A stretch of DNA of 64,000 bases from Euphorbia lathyris (taxonomy: Eukaryota; Streptophyta; Magnoliopsida; Malpighiales; Euphorbiaceae), in NCBI RefSeq assembly GCF_963576675.1, contig NC_088918.1, positions 49,137,501 through 49,201,500 on the forward strand. The letters run 5' to 3'. Below are positions 11,017 through 22,137 of this stretch, in pieces. Numbering within the stretch: position 1 is the stretch's first letter; the number at the start of each line of letters is the position of its first letter. The notes below the pieces were generated by a model that was given only the letters and a program-made list of their open reading frames with translations, made no database searches and was not told the origin of the DNA. The translations under genes were made by a program, and so were the position numbers.

Positions 11017-11390
11017 CCAGGGAAAGGGTTGTTTTATTCAGCCAACTCTGCAATTGCTTTGAAAGCATTCTCAGATGCAGATTGGGCAACCTGCATTGAT
11101 ATAAGAAGATCAATAACAGGTTTCTGTGTGTTTTTGGGTGATTCTTTGATTTCATGGAAGAGTAAAAAGCAACAAATTGTTTCAAGATCGTCAACTGAAG
11201 CAGAGTATCAATCAATAGCTTCCCTTTCTACAGAGATTCAATGGTTTCATTATATTCTACAAGCTTTGCAGATTAATCATAAGTTGCTAGTACCTCTGTT
11301 TTGTGATAATTTATCAGCCATCTATCTCACTAACAACTCAACTTTTCATGAGAGGACAAAGCATATAGAGCTAGACTGTCAGAAGGTTTA
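11017..11390 (+). pseudogene. E: Copia RNase H fragment
   Basis: About 124 codons of a Ty1/Copia RNase H, open and without stops. It shows FSDADWATC (first Asp), SITGFCVFLG, SWKSKKQ, SRSSTEAEYQSIA (Glu) and LFCDN (third Asp), then KHIELDC near the end of the domain. It is cut on the left by A1 and on the right by the truncated A2 LTR, where GTTTATTTACATGG marks the join. The frame also runs back into the A1 LTR, which is a chance extension. It differs from the C2 RNase H, so it is another Copia family and the oldest visible layer here. Confidence 0.85.
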
Positions 11391-11964
11391 TTTACATGGT
11401 TCGTACATTAATCGCCGTTGGAACGATTTAGATGCGTTTTAAAACCCCGTTAATTTACATGCTTTTCACCCGAATCGTCGTTGGAATGACTCGAGTGTTT
11501 GAAAATGTGAAGAAAAAATTTATTGAATAAAAGAAAACGTGGTTAGACATACAAGTCACTTATTTTATGCACAATCGTTTTTTTTATAGAAATCGATTTA
11601 AAACTCCCTTATATAAAAAAAAACGTTTTTTTTAATTACAAGGTTCGCTTAACCCGTCGTTGGAACGGATTAAGGTTTCAAAACGTGACACTTTTAGAAA
11701 CCGTTTGATATAGAAAATGAAATTAAAACATCTTATTTACATTTAAAAAACGTTTGGATGTCTTTAATTTTTTTTTTTTTTAAGCTTCTTCATTTACAAT
11801 TTTATCTCACTCACTTGAAACTTAAATTAATTCCCTCATCCACTTAAACCAAAGCATAATTATAACAATTAATAAGTTATATCCAAATATTACCCCAGCC
11901 TACCATCTCTAAATATATATACATATATCCAAATAACAAAAGAAAATGAGTAAATATACATATA

Positions 11965-12139
11965 CAGTAAAGCCTCTATATAGAAATACTCTATATAGGA
12001 ATAACCTCTATTTTGTTATAAAAAAACTTGGTCCCAACTTGATAATAACCTCAATGACCAAACTCTATTTAGTAATAACCTCTCAATTGTTATACAAATA
12101 GTTTGGTCCCAAGTGTATTCCTATATAGAGGTTTTACTG
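11965..12139. mobile_element. 175-bp MITE, Tc1/mariner-like
   Basis: Inverted ends CAGTAAAGCCTCTATATAG and CTATATAGAGGTTTTACTG pair with one mismatch and are flanked on both sides by TA. The inside is AT-rich with internal inverted copies of TTTGGTCCCAA. A TA duplication and this end sequence suit a mariner-type non-autonomous element. No coding capacity. Confidence 0.75.
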
Positions 12140-12379
12140 TAGTAAAAAAAATAATAGTTATAACTATAGGTTAATAACGAAAGTAGAGTAAAGAAATGAT
12201 ATATACTATATATATAAATAAGAGTAAAAATATGGCTAATCCAAATAAGAATATGTGAAAATACTAAATAATATTAATAGGTAAAAAACTAATATTTGAC
12301 CCAAAACACCTAAAATAGTATTTGTACATAAAATGTGTCAAAAATAATCAAGGAAATAAATCCATTACACCAAAAGCTA

Positions 12380-13910
12380 AGGTGCTGTTTGATAAAACTT
12401 AAAATTAAGTGCTGAAAAACTAAGTGCTGAATTTTAAGTGCTGAATATTATAATAGCTGAAAATATTAAATTCTGGAACTGTTTGATTTATACTGAAAAT
12501 TAAGTATTGAATATAATTAATCTGTTTGATAACTACAATACGAAAAATTATAAAACTATAAAAGGACAATATTAACCTTTTACATTATTTAATTAATTTA
12601 AAGCTAAAATATAATAAATTGGATCCATATATTATAAATTTAATAAATATTATAAATTATAAAATAAAACTAAAATAATGATAATAAAAATTCAGGTATT
12701 AAACAATTGATAAGAAATTTGATGTCATAAGTCGCTCATACACAGTTGATACGATTGTCCACATATTGCTCCTTCAATGTTTTGTGAAATATTATTTAGG
12801 GATCTTTCAAAAAAATCAAGTCTTTTTCATTAAATCTATCCTTGAACAATATGTAATAATAAATTATAGGAGAATGAATTATTATAACCACTGAACATGA
12901 GAAAGAAAGACATAGGAAGTCAATCATATGATTTTATCATCAACGGTTAAATTATTTTCAAATTTCAGAATCTGGAAAAAAAAAAAGATGGACAGAATCT
13001 GAAAAAAAAAGGTGAAAAGGGGAAACCATATGTTGCACAGAGAAAAGAAAAAGAAGGAAGTAGATAGATTCTGGACCAAAAAAAAAATCATGGGTATAAC
13101 AGTAAATAGCTTTAAACATAATCAAACAATATATCTGAACGTGTTAAGTGCTCAATTTAAGTTAAAAAAATTAACTTACCTATTTAAGTGGATAATAGCT
13201 TAATGGAATAATTTAAGTGCCTAATAAAAAGTTATTATCAAACACACTTAAACTAAAGGGTTAAGGTGCAAAAATACCCCTAACGTTTTGGACCAGGAGC
13301 AATTTTACCCCTAACGTCTAAAATGGTGCAACTTTACCCCTAACGTTGGAAGCCAAGAGCAATTTTACCCCTAACGTTAATAAATTGGGTCAATTTGAGA
13401 AATAATTCATCAAACTGTCTTCTCGGTCATGAATCTTGTCATCTACACTTCATATGTGTGTCATTTTATCAGTAACAAATCATAAACATAGGTTGAGATG
13501 TGAAAAAAAATAAAAAAAAATAAAAAAAATATACTGTCTTTTTGTACGAATTAGATAAAATAAATTCAAAAAATTCACCATATTTATAAATATTAATCTC
13601 AAATTCTATTGTTAAATTATAAAAAACATAAAATCTTTTTTCAGAACGAATTGTTATGCAATTGGTGCTGAATAAGGAACAAAAATATCTGTATTTTATA
13701 ATAGTATCTGAAATTGATCCAATTTATTAATGTTAGGGGTAAAATTGCTCTTGACTTCCAACGCTAGGGGCAAAATTGCACCATTTTAAACGTTAGGGGT
13801 AAAATTGCTCCTGGCCCAAAACGTTAGGGGTATTTTTGCACCTTAACCCTAAACCTAAATAAGTACTTAATCTATTAATTTAAGTGCTTTTTTATTTTAT
13901 CAAACAAGGC
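12380..13910. mobile_element. hAT-like MITE containing a second element
   Basis: Bounded by GGTGCTGTTTGATAAAA on the left and TTTTATCAAACAAGGC on the right, imperfect inverted ends of a common plant MITE type. TTAAGTGCT/AAGTGCTGA repeats lie just inside both ends. Without the nested element it is about 930 bp. I could not find a convincing 8-bp target duplication, so the superfamily is tentative. No reading frame of note. Confidence 0.6.
13258..13850. mobile_element. MULE-like foldback MITE
   Basis: 593 bp with inverted ends of about 120 bp starting GGGTTAAGGTGCAAAAATAC and ending in its complement. The arms are built from repeated CCCCTAACG phrases. Flanks TAAACTAAA and AAACCTAAA agree at 7 of 9 positions, in line with a Mutator-type 9-bp duplication. 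It lies inside the hAT-like MITE. Confidence 0.8.
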
Positions 13911-14762
13911 GTAAGTACGTATTATATACTATAAAACCACCCAAAACAATATTTAAACCAAATATATACATAAATAATAATATATGATTTAAACCCATTT
14001 AAATTAAATTAAATAATATCTATACGAATATATAACTATTTAAAGGGAATAAATACCTATATATATATAGGTACACAGATGAATTATCAAACAAATACAC
14101 AACTACAATATATATTTATACCAAACTAAAAAGTCCAAAAAGAATGCAAAATAATGTTTTTGAAGTTCAGCAGATTCACGACAGCAAATCCATCACTAAT
14201 CAGCTTTCACCGACGGAAAACGTATAATTACAGAAACAGTCCCTGTTTCTCTTTTAAAACCAAAAATAACACGGATCTATCTCTATACGACACTTTAACC
14301 CCAAACTACCCCAAATCGGGTCACGGTTCATGTAACGGGACGTAAGAGTGAAGTTTTTTATTTTAAATATCGATTAAAACATCTTCAAATAATACATTTA
14401 CGACGTTTTAGTCCCGAACTACCCCTAAATCGGGTCACGGTTCGTATTGAGATTTAAAACAAAGTTTTTATTTTAGATCCAAACTCAAATATTTGTAAAA
14501 TGAAAACAGAAAATTAATTTAACAAATCTAAACAATAAAAGTGCAATAAAAGAGTAAACGAAGAGATCTAAATAACAAAGATACAATGAAAGAGTAAACG
14601 GGTCTAGTTCCTCAGATTATTACCTCTCAATCGGTAATGGGAATGCCAAATCAAGTCTATTGATAGTGTTTTGAGTCGGATTTTTTGTGTTTTTGATTTG
14701 TTCGGGTCTCGTGGAATTTTTTCAGAGGTTCGGGTCTCTTTTTTCTCCTCTTTTTTTGTCTT

Positions 14763-14795
14763 GGACTCCATCCTATTTATAGGCATATGGAGTCC
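14763..14795 (-). promoter_or_regulatory. A2 LTR TATA box inside an inverted repeat
   Basis: GGACTCCAT and ATGGAGTCC (9 bp, perfect) enclose CCTATTTATAGG, which reads as TATAAATA on the reverse strand. The arms differ from those in A1 and A3, but pairing is kept. Confidence 0.75.
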
Positions 14796-15352
14796 CAAGC
14801 TTAATTTATTTTTGGCTCCAAGCCAACTTGGAGCCAAAGGTAAGCTAGAGCTTAGGAAATTTCATGGAAATTTCCTACTCATCATTATCTTTTTTATTAT
14901 TATTATTATTATGTATTTATTTATTTATTTATTCTAATAACTAAGAATGCACTTGGCATTCGGCCAAGTGCAGCAAATACATCTAGAATTAACCAAAATC
15001 TAAAAATGATTTTTGTCAAAACCGATTTTATAGAATTGGCTTTTATAAAACCGATCTTTTTACAAAACTATTTTTTATTGTTCGAATTTTAAAACAAAAC
15101 CCCTATCGATCCAAGATTTTATTAATAATGAAATACTCCGAACTCGGCGAGACGATTTAAGATTTCATTCGCGGAACCGATTCGCCCGTCATCTCGATTC
15201 GATTTCCGAATTCGATCAAACCGGTCTCCACGGTTCCTTTGAACAATGTTTTTTTATTTATTATTTTTATTGACTCATCATTTATTTAATCGACTAATTT
15301 GGATCCCTTTTTATAATTTTTCTTCATCGGTCCTCCGACCCCGGTGTCTACA

Positions 15353-15593
15353 GTTGCCCCTACTTTCCTATTTTAACAGTGATGTGTGTGCTTTTTCGAA
15401 AACCATTTTTGTGAATACAACACATGCAATGTGAAACATATTAAAGTAAAAGACACATATAGAGTAGGAGGAGGAATACCTGACCACCACGTCGTTGGTC
15501 TTCAACTCGTCCCCCGTCCTTGCATCGGCCGCGAGCGTTAATCTCCTTGCGCGATTCCTTGTCCTCGGTCTCTAAGCCGACCATCCAACCCTA
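15353..15593 (-). promoter_or_regulatory. A2 polypurine tract and short spacer
   Basis: On the reverse strand AAATAGGAAAGTAGGGGCAAC abuts the LTR start TGTAGACACC. The rest up to the repeat array is spacer shared with A1 and A3, including a stretch like GTGTCTTTTACTTTAATATG on the reverse strand. Confidence 0.7.
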
Positions 15594-16135
15594 GTCTCTA
15601 CACCGACCGCAGGTATATAGCTCTCTCTAGCGACCCTAGTCTAAATCGACCGCAAGTATATAGCTCTTCCTAACAACCTTAGTCTAAATCGACCGAAGGT
15701 ATATGGCTCTTTCTAGCGACCCTAGTCTAAATCGACCGCAGGTATATAGCTCTTTCAAGCGACCCTAGTCTAAATCGACCGCAGGTATACAGCTCTTTCT
15801 AGCGACCCTAGTCTAAATCGATCGCATGTATATAGCTCTTTCTAGCGACCCTAGTCTAAATCGACCGCAGGTATATAGCTCTTTCTAGCGACCCTAGTCT
15901 AAATCGACCGCAAGTATATAGCTCTTTCTAGCGACCCTAGTCTAAATTGACCGCAGGTATATAGCTCTTTCTAGCGACCCTAGTCTTTACGTTGACCGCA
16001 TGTATATAGCTCTTTCTAGCGACCCTAGTCTTTACGTTGACCGCGGGTATATAGCTCTTTCTAACGACCCTAGTCTTTACCTTGACTGCAGGTATATAGC
16101 TCTTTCTAGCGACCCTAGTCTTTACATCAACCGTA
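15594..16135 (-). repeat. A2 43-bp tandem array, about 12 copies
   Basis: Unit close to GCTCTTTCTAGCGACCCTAG then TCTAAATCGACCGCAGGTATATA. Same family as the first array in A3, but with other sub-variants: the last four copies read TCTTTACGTTGACCGC. Frames on either strand arise from the repeat and are not genes. Confidence 0.9.
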
Positions 16136-17050
16136 GGTATTCTTTCATTTTGCATATCTCCAAATCAATCGTTCGACCCTAATCTCTACATCGATCGCAT
16201 GCGTTTTCTTGTATTGAAGATCTCTAAATCGAACATCTGACCCTAATCTATATATCGATCGCAGGCGTTCTTTTGTTTTGCATATCTCCAAATCAACCGT
16301 TTGACCCTAATCTCTACATCGATCGTATGCGTTTTCTTGTATTGCAGATCTCCAAATCGAACATCCGACCCTAATCTATACATCGATCGCAGGCGTTCTT
16401 TCGTTTTGCATCTCTCCAAATCAACCGTTCGACCTTAATCTCTACATCGATCGCAAGCGTTCTTTGTTGATGATAGCTGGGCTTTATCACTCGTCCGAGA
16501 GTTGGAATTGAGACCTCATCCCAGAGGTTTTGACCGCAGTCGCTTTGATATTTGGGCTTTATCACTCGTCCGAAAGCTTTTGACCGCAGTCGCTTTGATA
16601 TTTGGACTTTATCACTCATCCGAGAGTTTTTGACCGCAATCGCTTGATGCCTTAGACCGAAGTCCGCAGCGGGGCCTGTGCCCATTGATAATGTCGTAGA
16701 CCGTAGACCGTAGTCCGTAGCAGGGCCTGTGCCCATTGATAATGTCATAGACCGCAATCCTTAGCGGGGCCTGTGCCCATTGATAATGCCGTAGACCGCA
16801 GTCCGTAGCGAAGCCTGTGCCTATAGATAATGTCGTAGACCACAGTCTGTAGTGGGGCCTATGCCTATTGATGATGTCGTAGACCGCAGTTTGTAGCAGG
16901 GCATGTGCCCATTGATGATGCCGTAGACCGCAGTCTGTAGCGAGCCCTGTGCCCATTGATGATGTCGTAGAACGCAATCCGTAGCGGGGCCTATGCCTAT
17001 TCATAATTTCGTAGACCGCAGTCTGTAGCGGGGCCTGTGCCCATAGATTG
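16136..17050 (-). repeat. A2 second, third and fourth satellite arrays
   Basis: Three array types follow in the same order as in A3. The first has units of about 61-64 bp around TCGACCCTAATCTCTACATC (16136-16462). The next has units of about 50 bp around TTTATCACTCGTCCGAGAG (16463-16640). The last has units of about 44 bp around GTAGACCGCAGTCCGTAGCG (16641-17050). Copy numbers differ from A3. The Copia C2 inserted 23 bp after the last array. Confidence 0.85.
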
Positions 17051-17073
17051 AATTTTAATTTGCCTATCGGAGC

Positions 17074-18929
17074 TGTTGGGGTTTCGTGTCCTATAGACAA
17101 TTGTTCTAGGATACAAACTTAATGTAAATGAATTGTTCTTTATATCATTTGTTTTAATGAGATATATGTTTTATAACTATATAAAAGCAATCCCTTTTAA
17201 GCACTAAATAAAGTCTAATAAAAGGAAATCCGTAAGTTTGTTTTAAAGTGATTATAAAGTGTTCATACAAGCATGAAGTGAGACAAAACTTTATAATAAA
17301 CTTAAAACCACCCCAAGTCAAGTGATATGTTTAGGATTGATATATCACTGTTGAGACTTGCATGTAACAATGTCTTCTGTCTGACAAAAAGCTGATCTCA
17401 CAAGCTTCATATATACAGATATCTGGACAGTTACATGGATCCGATGAAAAGTAGTTCATTAGGATTGGGGACCCGACTTGAGATAACAGGATGGGTGGAT
17501 TCATCCTTGTCACCTGTTCATCTCATTGGTATTAATAGGTGTAAATAATCCTCAGACTCAAAGGAATGTTAATTGGTATTCTGGATTACGGAATGTGACG
17601 CTTTGACTCTGGTGTAACACGATCCTTAACAGAGATGACTCTGGGATGTGAACAGCAGACGTTGGGTATCACAGGAAGTGATTGCGGGATCGTTATATAT
17701 TGGATTGGGCATTTATCACTCCCGATAAATGGGAGATATGTCCATGGATCGATTGTGGAAGACTCGACTCTAAATCCTTGCAAGGTGATAGCTTAAGACT
17801 TGAAATACATATTTCACTTAACCTATCTATTTTGAGTTGACTCGGCCTGTACAAGTAAAACGAACGTCTCGCTATATGTGACTTGACATTACCCATAGTC
17901 ATAAGATTCAGTTCAAGGACGTAGTTGATAAAGGATCGAATTATACCGTAACTAATACTGAAAGGTCAACGACAGAATCAACATGTCTTCTTATAGCTCT
18001 AGGGGAATGATTACGGACTTGCTAATCACATACTCTGTACATCATTCCGTTATGCAAAGATTAAATATAATTCTTTGAAAGTTAATTTTAATAGTTACAT
18101 ACGGCTAGAAGCAATAAGAACCTAATGGGTCACACATAAGACTTAGAACCCAAAAGAGAGACAGATGTTAATTAAATGACGGAAGCCCAACTGAGCCCAG
18201 TAAGGCCCAGTAATAGAGGGGGTCGAAATTTATGTATATAAATACATAAATAATTAATTTGATTTTATCTATTCTAATTAGATTACGATTATGAATTAAA
18301 TTAATTAAAGGATAAATGAGTTAGGAGTTTTAATTAGATTAAGTTACTCCTATTATTATCCAATAAGGTTATTATTATTATCCTTTATATATTAGATATA
18401 TTAATGGATAATAATTATGAATTCTATTCCGAATAGAATTCTTATTTCAATAACCTAATTCTATCTAACTAGGGATTAGATACAAGAGATTATAAATAAC
18501 CCCCCTTATAGGATTTTCGAAATCTACTAAGCAAAACCCTAGTGTAATTTTCGAAATACACAGTGCAACCGGGAGAGAGAATTTCGACACCCCTTGTTGA
18601 GGACAAAATAATCCACCGCTTCCTACCGATTCAATTGATTTCATCTTTCTTTCTTTATCCTTGATCTTGTGTTGATTAATTAGAGACAATCTATTTTGGT
18701 TGCTATTCAACGGTTGATTCTAACTCGATCTTATATTTGTTTTGTTCTGTGCTCGGGAACTCGAAGTAAGAGTTGTGGGCACTTCGTTTGCAACGGTAGA
18801 TAGAACATCTAAAAGGCATTTCTTCTTATCCCTCTTTATATGAAATAACGGTTAACGGATCTTATGGTTTATGGAAATAGGTTAAAATTTTATATTTCCG
18901 CTGCTATACGTTAGCCTATTTTTCCAACA
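17074..18929 (+). mobile_element. C2 5' LTR
   Basis: 1856 bp from TGTTGGGG to CCAACA. A TATAAATA at 18491-18498 on the + strand, kept at 46466-46473 in the 3' LTR, is the likely promoter. It differs from the 3' LTR at about 11 positions in the first 450 bp by eye. The short frames at 17331-17902 and 18465-18710 recur in every C LTR and are not genes. Confidence 0.92.
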
Positions 18930-18930
18930 T

Positions 18931-18943
18931 TGGTATCAGATCC
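18931..18943 (+). promoter_or_regulatory. C2 primer-binding site, initiator-Met tRNA type
   Basis: TGGTATCAGATCC begins one base after the LTR. The usual site complementary to plant initiator methionine tRNA is TGGTATCAGAGC, so the match is good with one or two changes at its end. Confidence 0.88.
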
Positions 18944-20696
18944 ATCGTTAAATCCGTTATTTCATATATGAAAATTTAGAAGTTTTCCAATAGGATTGAA
19001 TAAATATTTATGGTTAGGTTAATTAACAAATAGTTTTTGATTAATTAATCCTAAAGATAAATAAGTTTTAATTACTTGTTAATTAAAATAGATTATGCGT
19101 ATGTTCCTAATTATTTTGATGGATAATCATTATAACAAAATCTATTAGTTTTATAGTTAGATTGATAAAATCAGTTTTATTAATTCTAAAGATAAAACGG
19201 AAATCTATAGTAGGTTTTCCTATTTTCTGAAAATCATTTTAAAACCGTTTTAGAACTGATATATATATATTTAAAATTATTATTAAAAAAATAAATAAAT
19301 ATAAATGCGACAGCAGCTCGAGTCGCGCCTCGCGGCGCGACCGGCCACTGTCGCGCGGCTGCTGCCAATCGGGAGCAGCCCACTCTCGGGCCCGGCTCGA
19401 GACCCACTTGAATTTTAAATTGTTTAAAATCGGTTTTTATATATATTTAAATATATATGTTTCAGAAATTGATAGTTTTCTATTTTGGTTATCGAATGAA
19501 AATTTATTTAAAAGTTTGTTTTACCTATTTGTAAATCAAAAGTATTAAATGAATTAAAATCAAAATAATTGGGACGTGCATAATTAAAGTTTTGTATAGT
19601 TGTATTAATCTAAAGATTAATATAGAAGATACGAAACTATTAGAAGTAAAATTGGATGAAAGTTAATTTGATAAGTTAATGTGATTAACATAAATATTAC
19701 ATAAAATAGTTATGTAATCAACCAATTAAATTTATTTAATTGAGTCTATGCATGTTTGGAGTTATGGACATATTTGGACCCTCTTTTAGTCTTTTGATAT
19801 TTTTGAAATAGGGCCTGCGAGTCCTGCCTTTCTACTATCTATTGTAATTTCTCCTCTCATCTAATTCCCTTCAATTTAATTGAAGTTTTCTTTAGTAGTA
19901 TAGAAATTAATTTGTAATTTCAAGGCGCCATGGAGAAGATGGAGGACCTAAAGAGAAATATGTAATAGTTAGTATTTCCTTAGGTTCGCCCTTTTATTCC
20001 GTCTCTAGCTCGACGGAATACTTTAGATGATATGTCCATAACGCCAATGTATGTGTCTGATGTATGCTAAAGCAAATCAAGACTAAGTTAGATTATGAGA
20101 CCTAAAATAAAAATCCCTCATTAAAAAGTTAAGTAAATAAGGAAGTTATTAAAATCGGTTGCCCCTCCCTAATATTATAATTCAGCCGGCAGTACTGAGG
20201 GCCTTTGGGTTGTTGAGTAAACTCAAGCTCGGGGTCTTACGGTAACACCTGAATTATCGAAAATCACTTTTCATGAATATGGGGTAATACTTAAATTAGA
20301 TTATGATAATTGGATGGGTAAACTCATGTTTTCATAAACTAATGGGCAATACGGTTGGGATTAATATGAATAGCATATTAGTTACTAATGTGGTTAGTAA
20401 CCCAATAACCTAGGAATCACATTAAAGATGTGATTGATTACATGAATCTACCTAACGAATGAGACTAGCTTGTTGAGTAAACTCAAGGCGAAATCTCAGG
20501 AGTTAGGATCCTAGCTCACTAAAGGATTTGTGAAATTCTTCGAATTAATATGGAGGGCTATTAATTTGGCAAAATAGTGGGAGCAATCTAAAATAAACAA
20601 AAGGCCTATAATTTTAGATTGATATACTTTAAAGCAACTGAATAACATACGTTTACTCTTTCTCACTCTCAGGTTTATATAATCACTCTTAAAATC
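18944..20696 (+). other. C2 leader, non-coding, with GC-rich hairpin
   Basis: 1.75 kb of mostly AT-rich sequence without a credible ORF. One GC-rich island (19308-19400) stands out: GTCGCGC and GCGCGAC form a 7-bp stem, nested within CAGCAG...CTGCTG. The phrase TTGAGTAAACTCAAG, itself a near-perfect palindrome, occurs near 20213 and again near 20473. Confidence 0.7.
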
Positions 20697-21560
20697 ATGA
20701 CTAAAACCAATCTGCAAAACATTCTTACCGATAACAAATTGAATGGTTCAAACTTCACCGACTGGTTTCGCAACCTCAAAATTGTTTTGAAGTTCGATAA
20801 GATAGGGTATGTACTTGATACAACGATACCCCCTATCCCTGCTGATGATGCTCCCATTGAGGAAATTGATGCTTACCAGAAGCACAAGGCTGATGATGAT
20901 CATGCCGGATGCATCATACTTGCATCGATGACACCGGAATTACAAAGGCAACATGAGGAAATGGATGCCTATTCCATCATCATGCACCTTAAAGAGCTGT
21001 TTGGGAAACAGACTAGGTGTGAATGCTACGAGATATCCAAGTTGCTATATCGTTGCAGGATGCAAGACGGCACATCTGTCATGACACATTGTGTCAAGAT
21101 GATTGGCCATATTACCAAACTTTCAAGTATTGGATTCGCGATGGATAACGAATTAAGCATAGACTTGATTCTTCAATCCCTCCCAGAGAGTTATTCACAG
21201 TTCATCATGAACTACCAAATGAATGACTTGCAAACCTCTCTTGAAGAGCTTGCAAATATGCTCAAGTCAGTTGAGCCCAATATGAAGAAAGACAAGGAAA
21301 TACCAGCTCTTGTCATTGAGGGATCAAAGAAGAGGAAAGGGAATTTTCCCAATCCTAAATATCCCAAGAAAGGTAAGAGGGCCATGCCCACTAGAGCTAA
21401 GGGAAAGGAAGTAAAGAAGCCCAAAGGAGAGTGCCACTTCTGTGGTAAAGACGGGCGTTGGAGAAGGAACTGCAAGGAGTATCTAGCCACCCTCAAGAAG
21501 GGAAAAGGCGGTGCTTCAACATCTGGTATGTTTTATATTGAAATAAATACAATTTCATAG
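20697..21560 (+). CDS. C2 gag: capsid and zinc knuckle (to an in-frame stop)
   Basis: 287 codons from an ATG that opens a Copia-type Gag. It starts with a capsid-like domain containing LNGSNFTDWFRNLKIVL and TPELQRQHEEMDAY, typical of UBN2-like Gag. A lysine-rich stretch and a knuckle CHFCGKDGRWRRNC follow near residues 252-265. The usual CCHC knuckle has His where Arg stands here, so zinc binding is probably impaired. The frame stops with TAG and continues past it into protease. The protein would form the particle that packages element RNA. No competing upstream ATG is seen. Confidence 0.88.
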   Translation: MTKTNLQNILTDNKLNGSNFTDWFRNLKIVLKFDKIGYVLDTTIPPIPADDAPIEEIDAYQKHKADDDHAGCIILASMTPELQRQHEEMDAYSIIMHLKELFGKQTRCECYEISKLLYRCRMQDGTSVMTHCVKMIGHITKLSSIGFAMDNELSIDLILQSLPESYSQFIMNYQMNDLQTSLEELANMLKSVEPNMKKDKEIPALVIEGSKKRKGNFPNPKYPKKGKRAMPTRAKGKEVKKPKGECHFCGKDGRWRRNCKEYLATLKKGKGGASTSGMFYIEINTIS

Positions 21561-22137
21561 TCTGAATCTTGGGTACTTGATACCGGATGCGGATCTCATA
21601 TTTGTACAAATATGCAGGAACTAAATCAGACTAAGGAATTGAAGAAAGGAAGCATAAACTTGCGAGTAGGAAATGGAGCAAGAGTTGCCGCCCTCGCAAT
21701 TGGAGATTATGTTTTAAATTTGCCCTCTGGGCTTGTAATAGAATTAAGGAACTGTTTGTATGTTCCGCAAATGTCTCGTAACATTATTTCTATTAGCCAT
21801 CTTGTTGACGACGGTTTTCATATTTTAATAAAAGACAAACGTTGCGATTTTTATAAAGATTCGATCTTTTATTTTTCAGGAATATCACAAAATGGGATTT
21901 ATGTGTTAGATGACAAAATTTCTGTTTTCGCAATTGATACCAAAAGACATAAGCTAGATAATTCAACTTACTTGTGGCATTGTCATTTAGGCCATATAAA
22001 CAAAAGACGCATGCTTAAGCTACATCAAGATGGGCTTATAAATTCAATTGATCCTGAATCATTGGAAACATGCGAAGCATGTTTAAAAGGCAAAATGACA
22101 AAGACACCCTTTAGCAATAAAGGAGAACGTGTATGAG
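21561..22137 (+). pseudogene. C2 protease and pre-integrase region
   Basis: Same frame as gag, continuing after its TAG. The protease motif SWVLDTGCGSHIC gives the active-site Asp. The HHCC zinc domain that opens integrase is clear: WHCHLGHINKRRM and CEACLKGKMTKTPF. The frame ends at a TGA at 22134-22136, just before the target duplication of A3. The protein resumes on the far side of A3 in the matching phase after allowing for 18,328 inserted bases, which shows how A3 split it. Confidence 0.85.

Larger units (their letters stand above)
11391..15352 (-). mobile_element. A2 3' LTR, truncated and interrupted by MITEs
   Basis: Family A LTR in reverse orientation, ending TGTCTACA next to the polypurine tract. 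Compared with A3 it lacks about 550 bp at its left end, including the GC-rich tail with TGTTAGAC, and is joined straight to the E scrap. Three small elements increase its length. Shared landmarks include the CGTTGGAACG repeats, the reverse-strand TATA inverted repeat and TGCACTTGGC palindromes. It is more diverged from the A3 LTRs than those are from each other. Confidence 0.85.

Noticed and set aside
15594..17050. CRISPR-like array
   Set aside because: Units are contiguous variants without unique spacers, in plant retrotransposon DNA. These are satellites.
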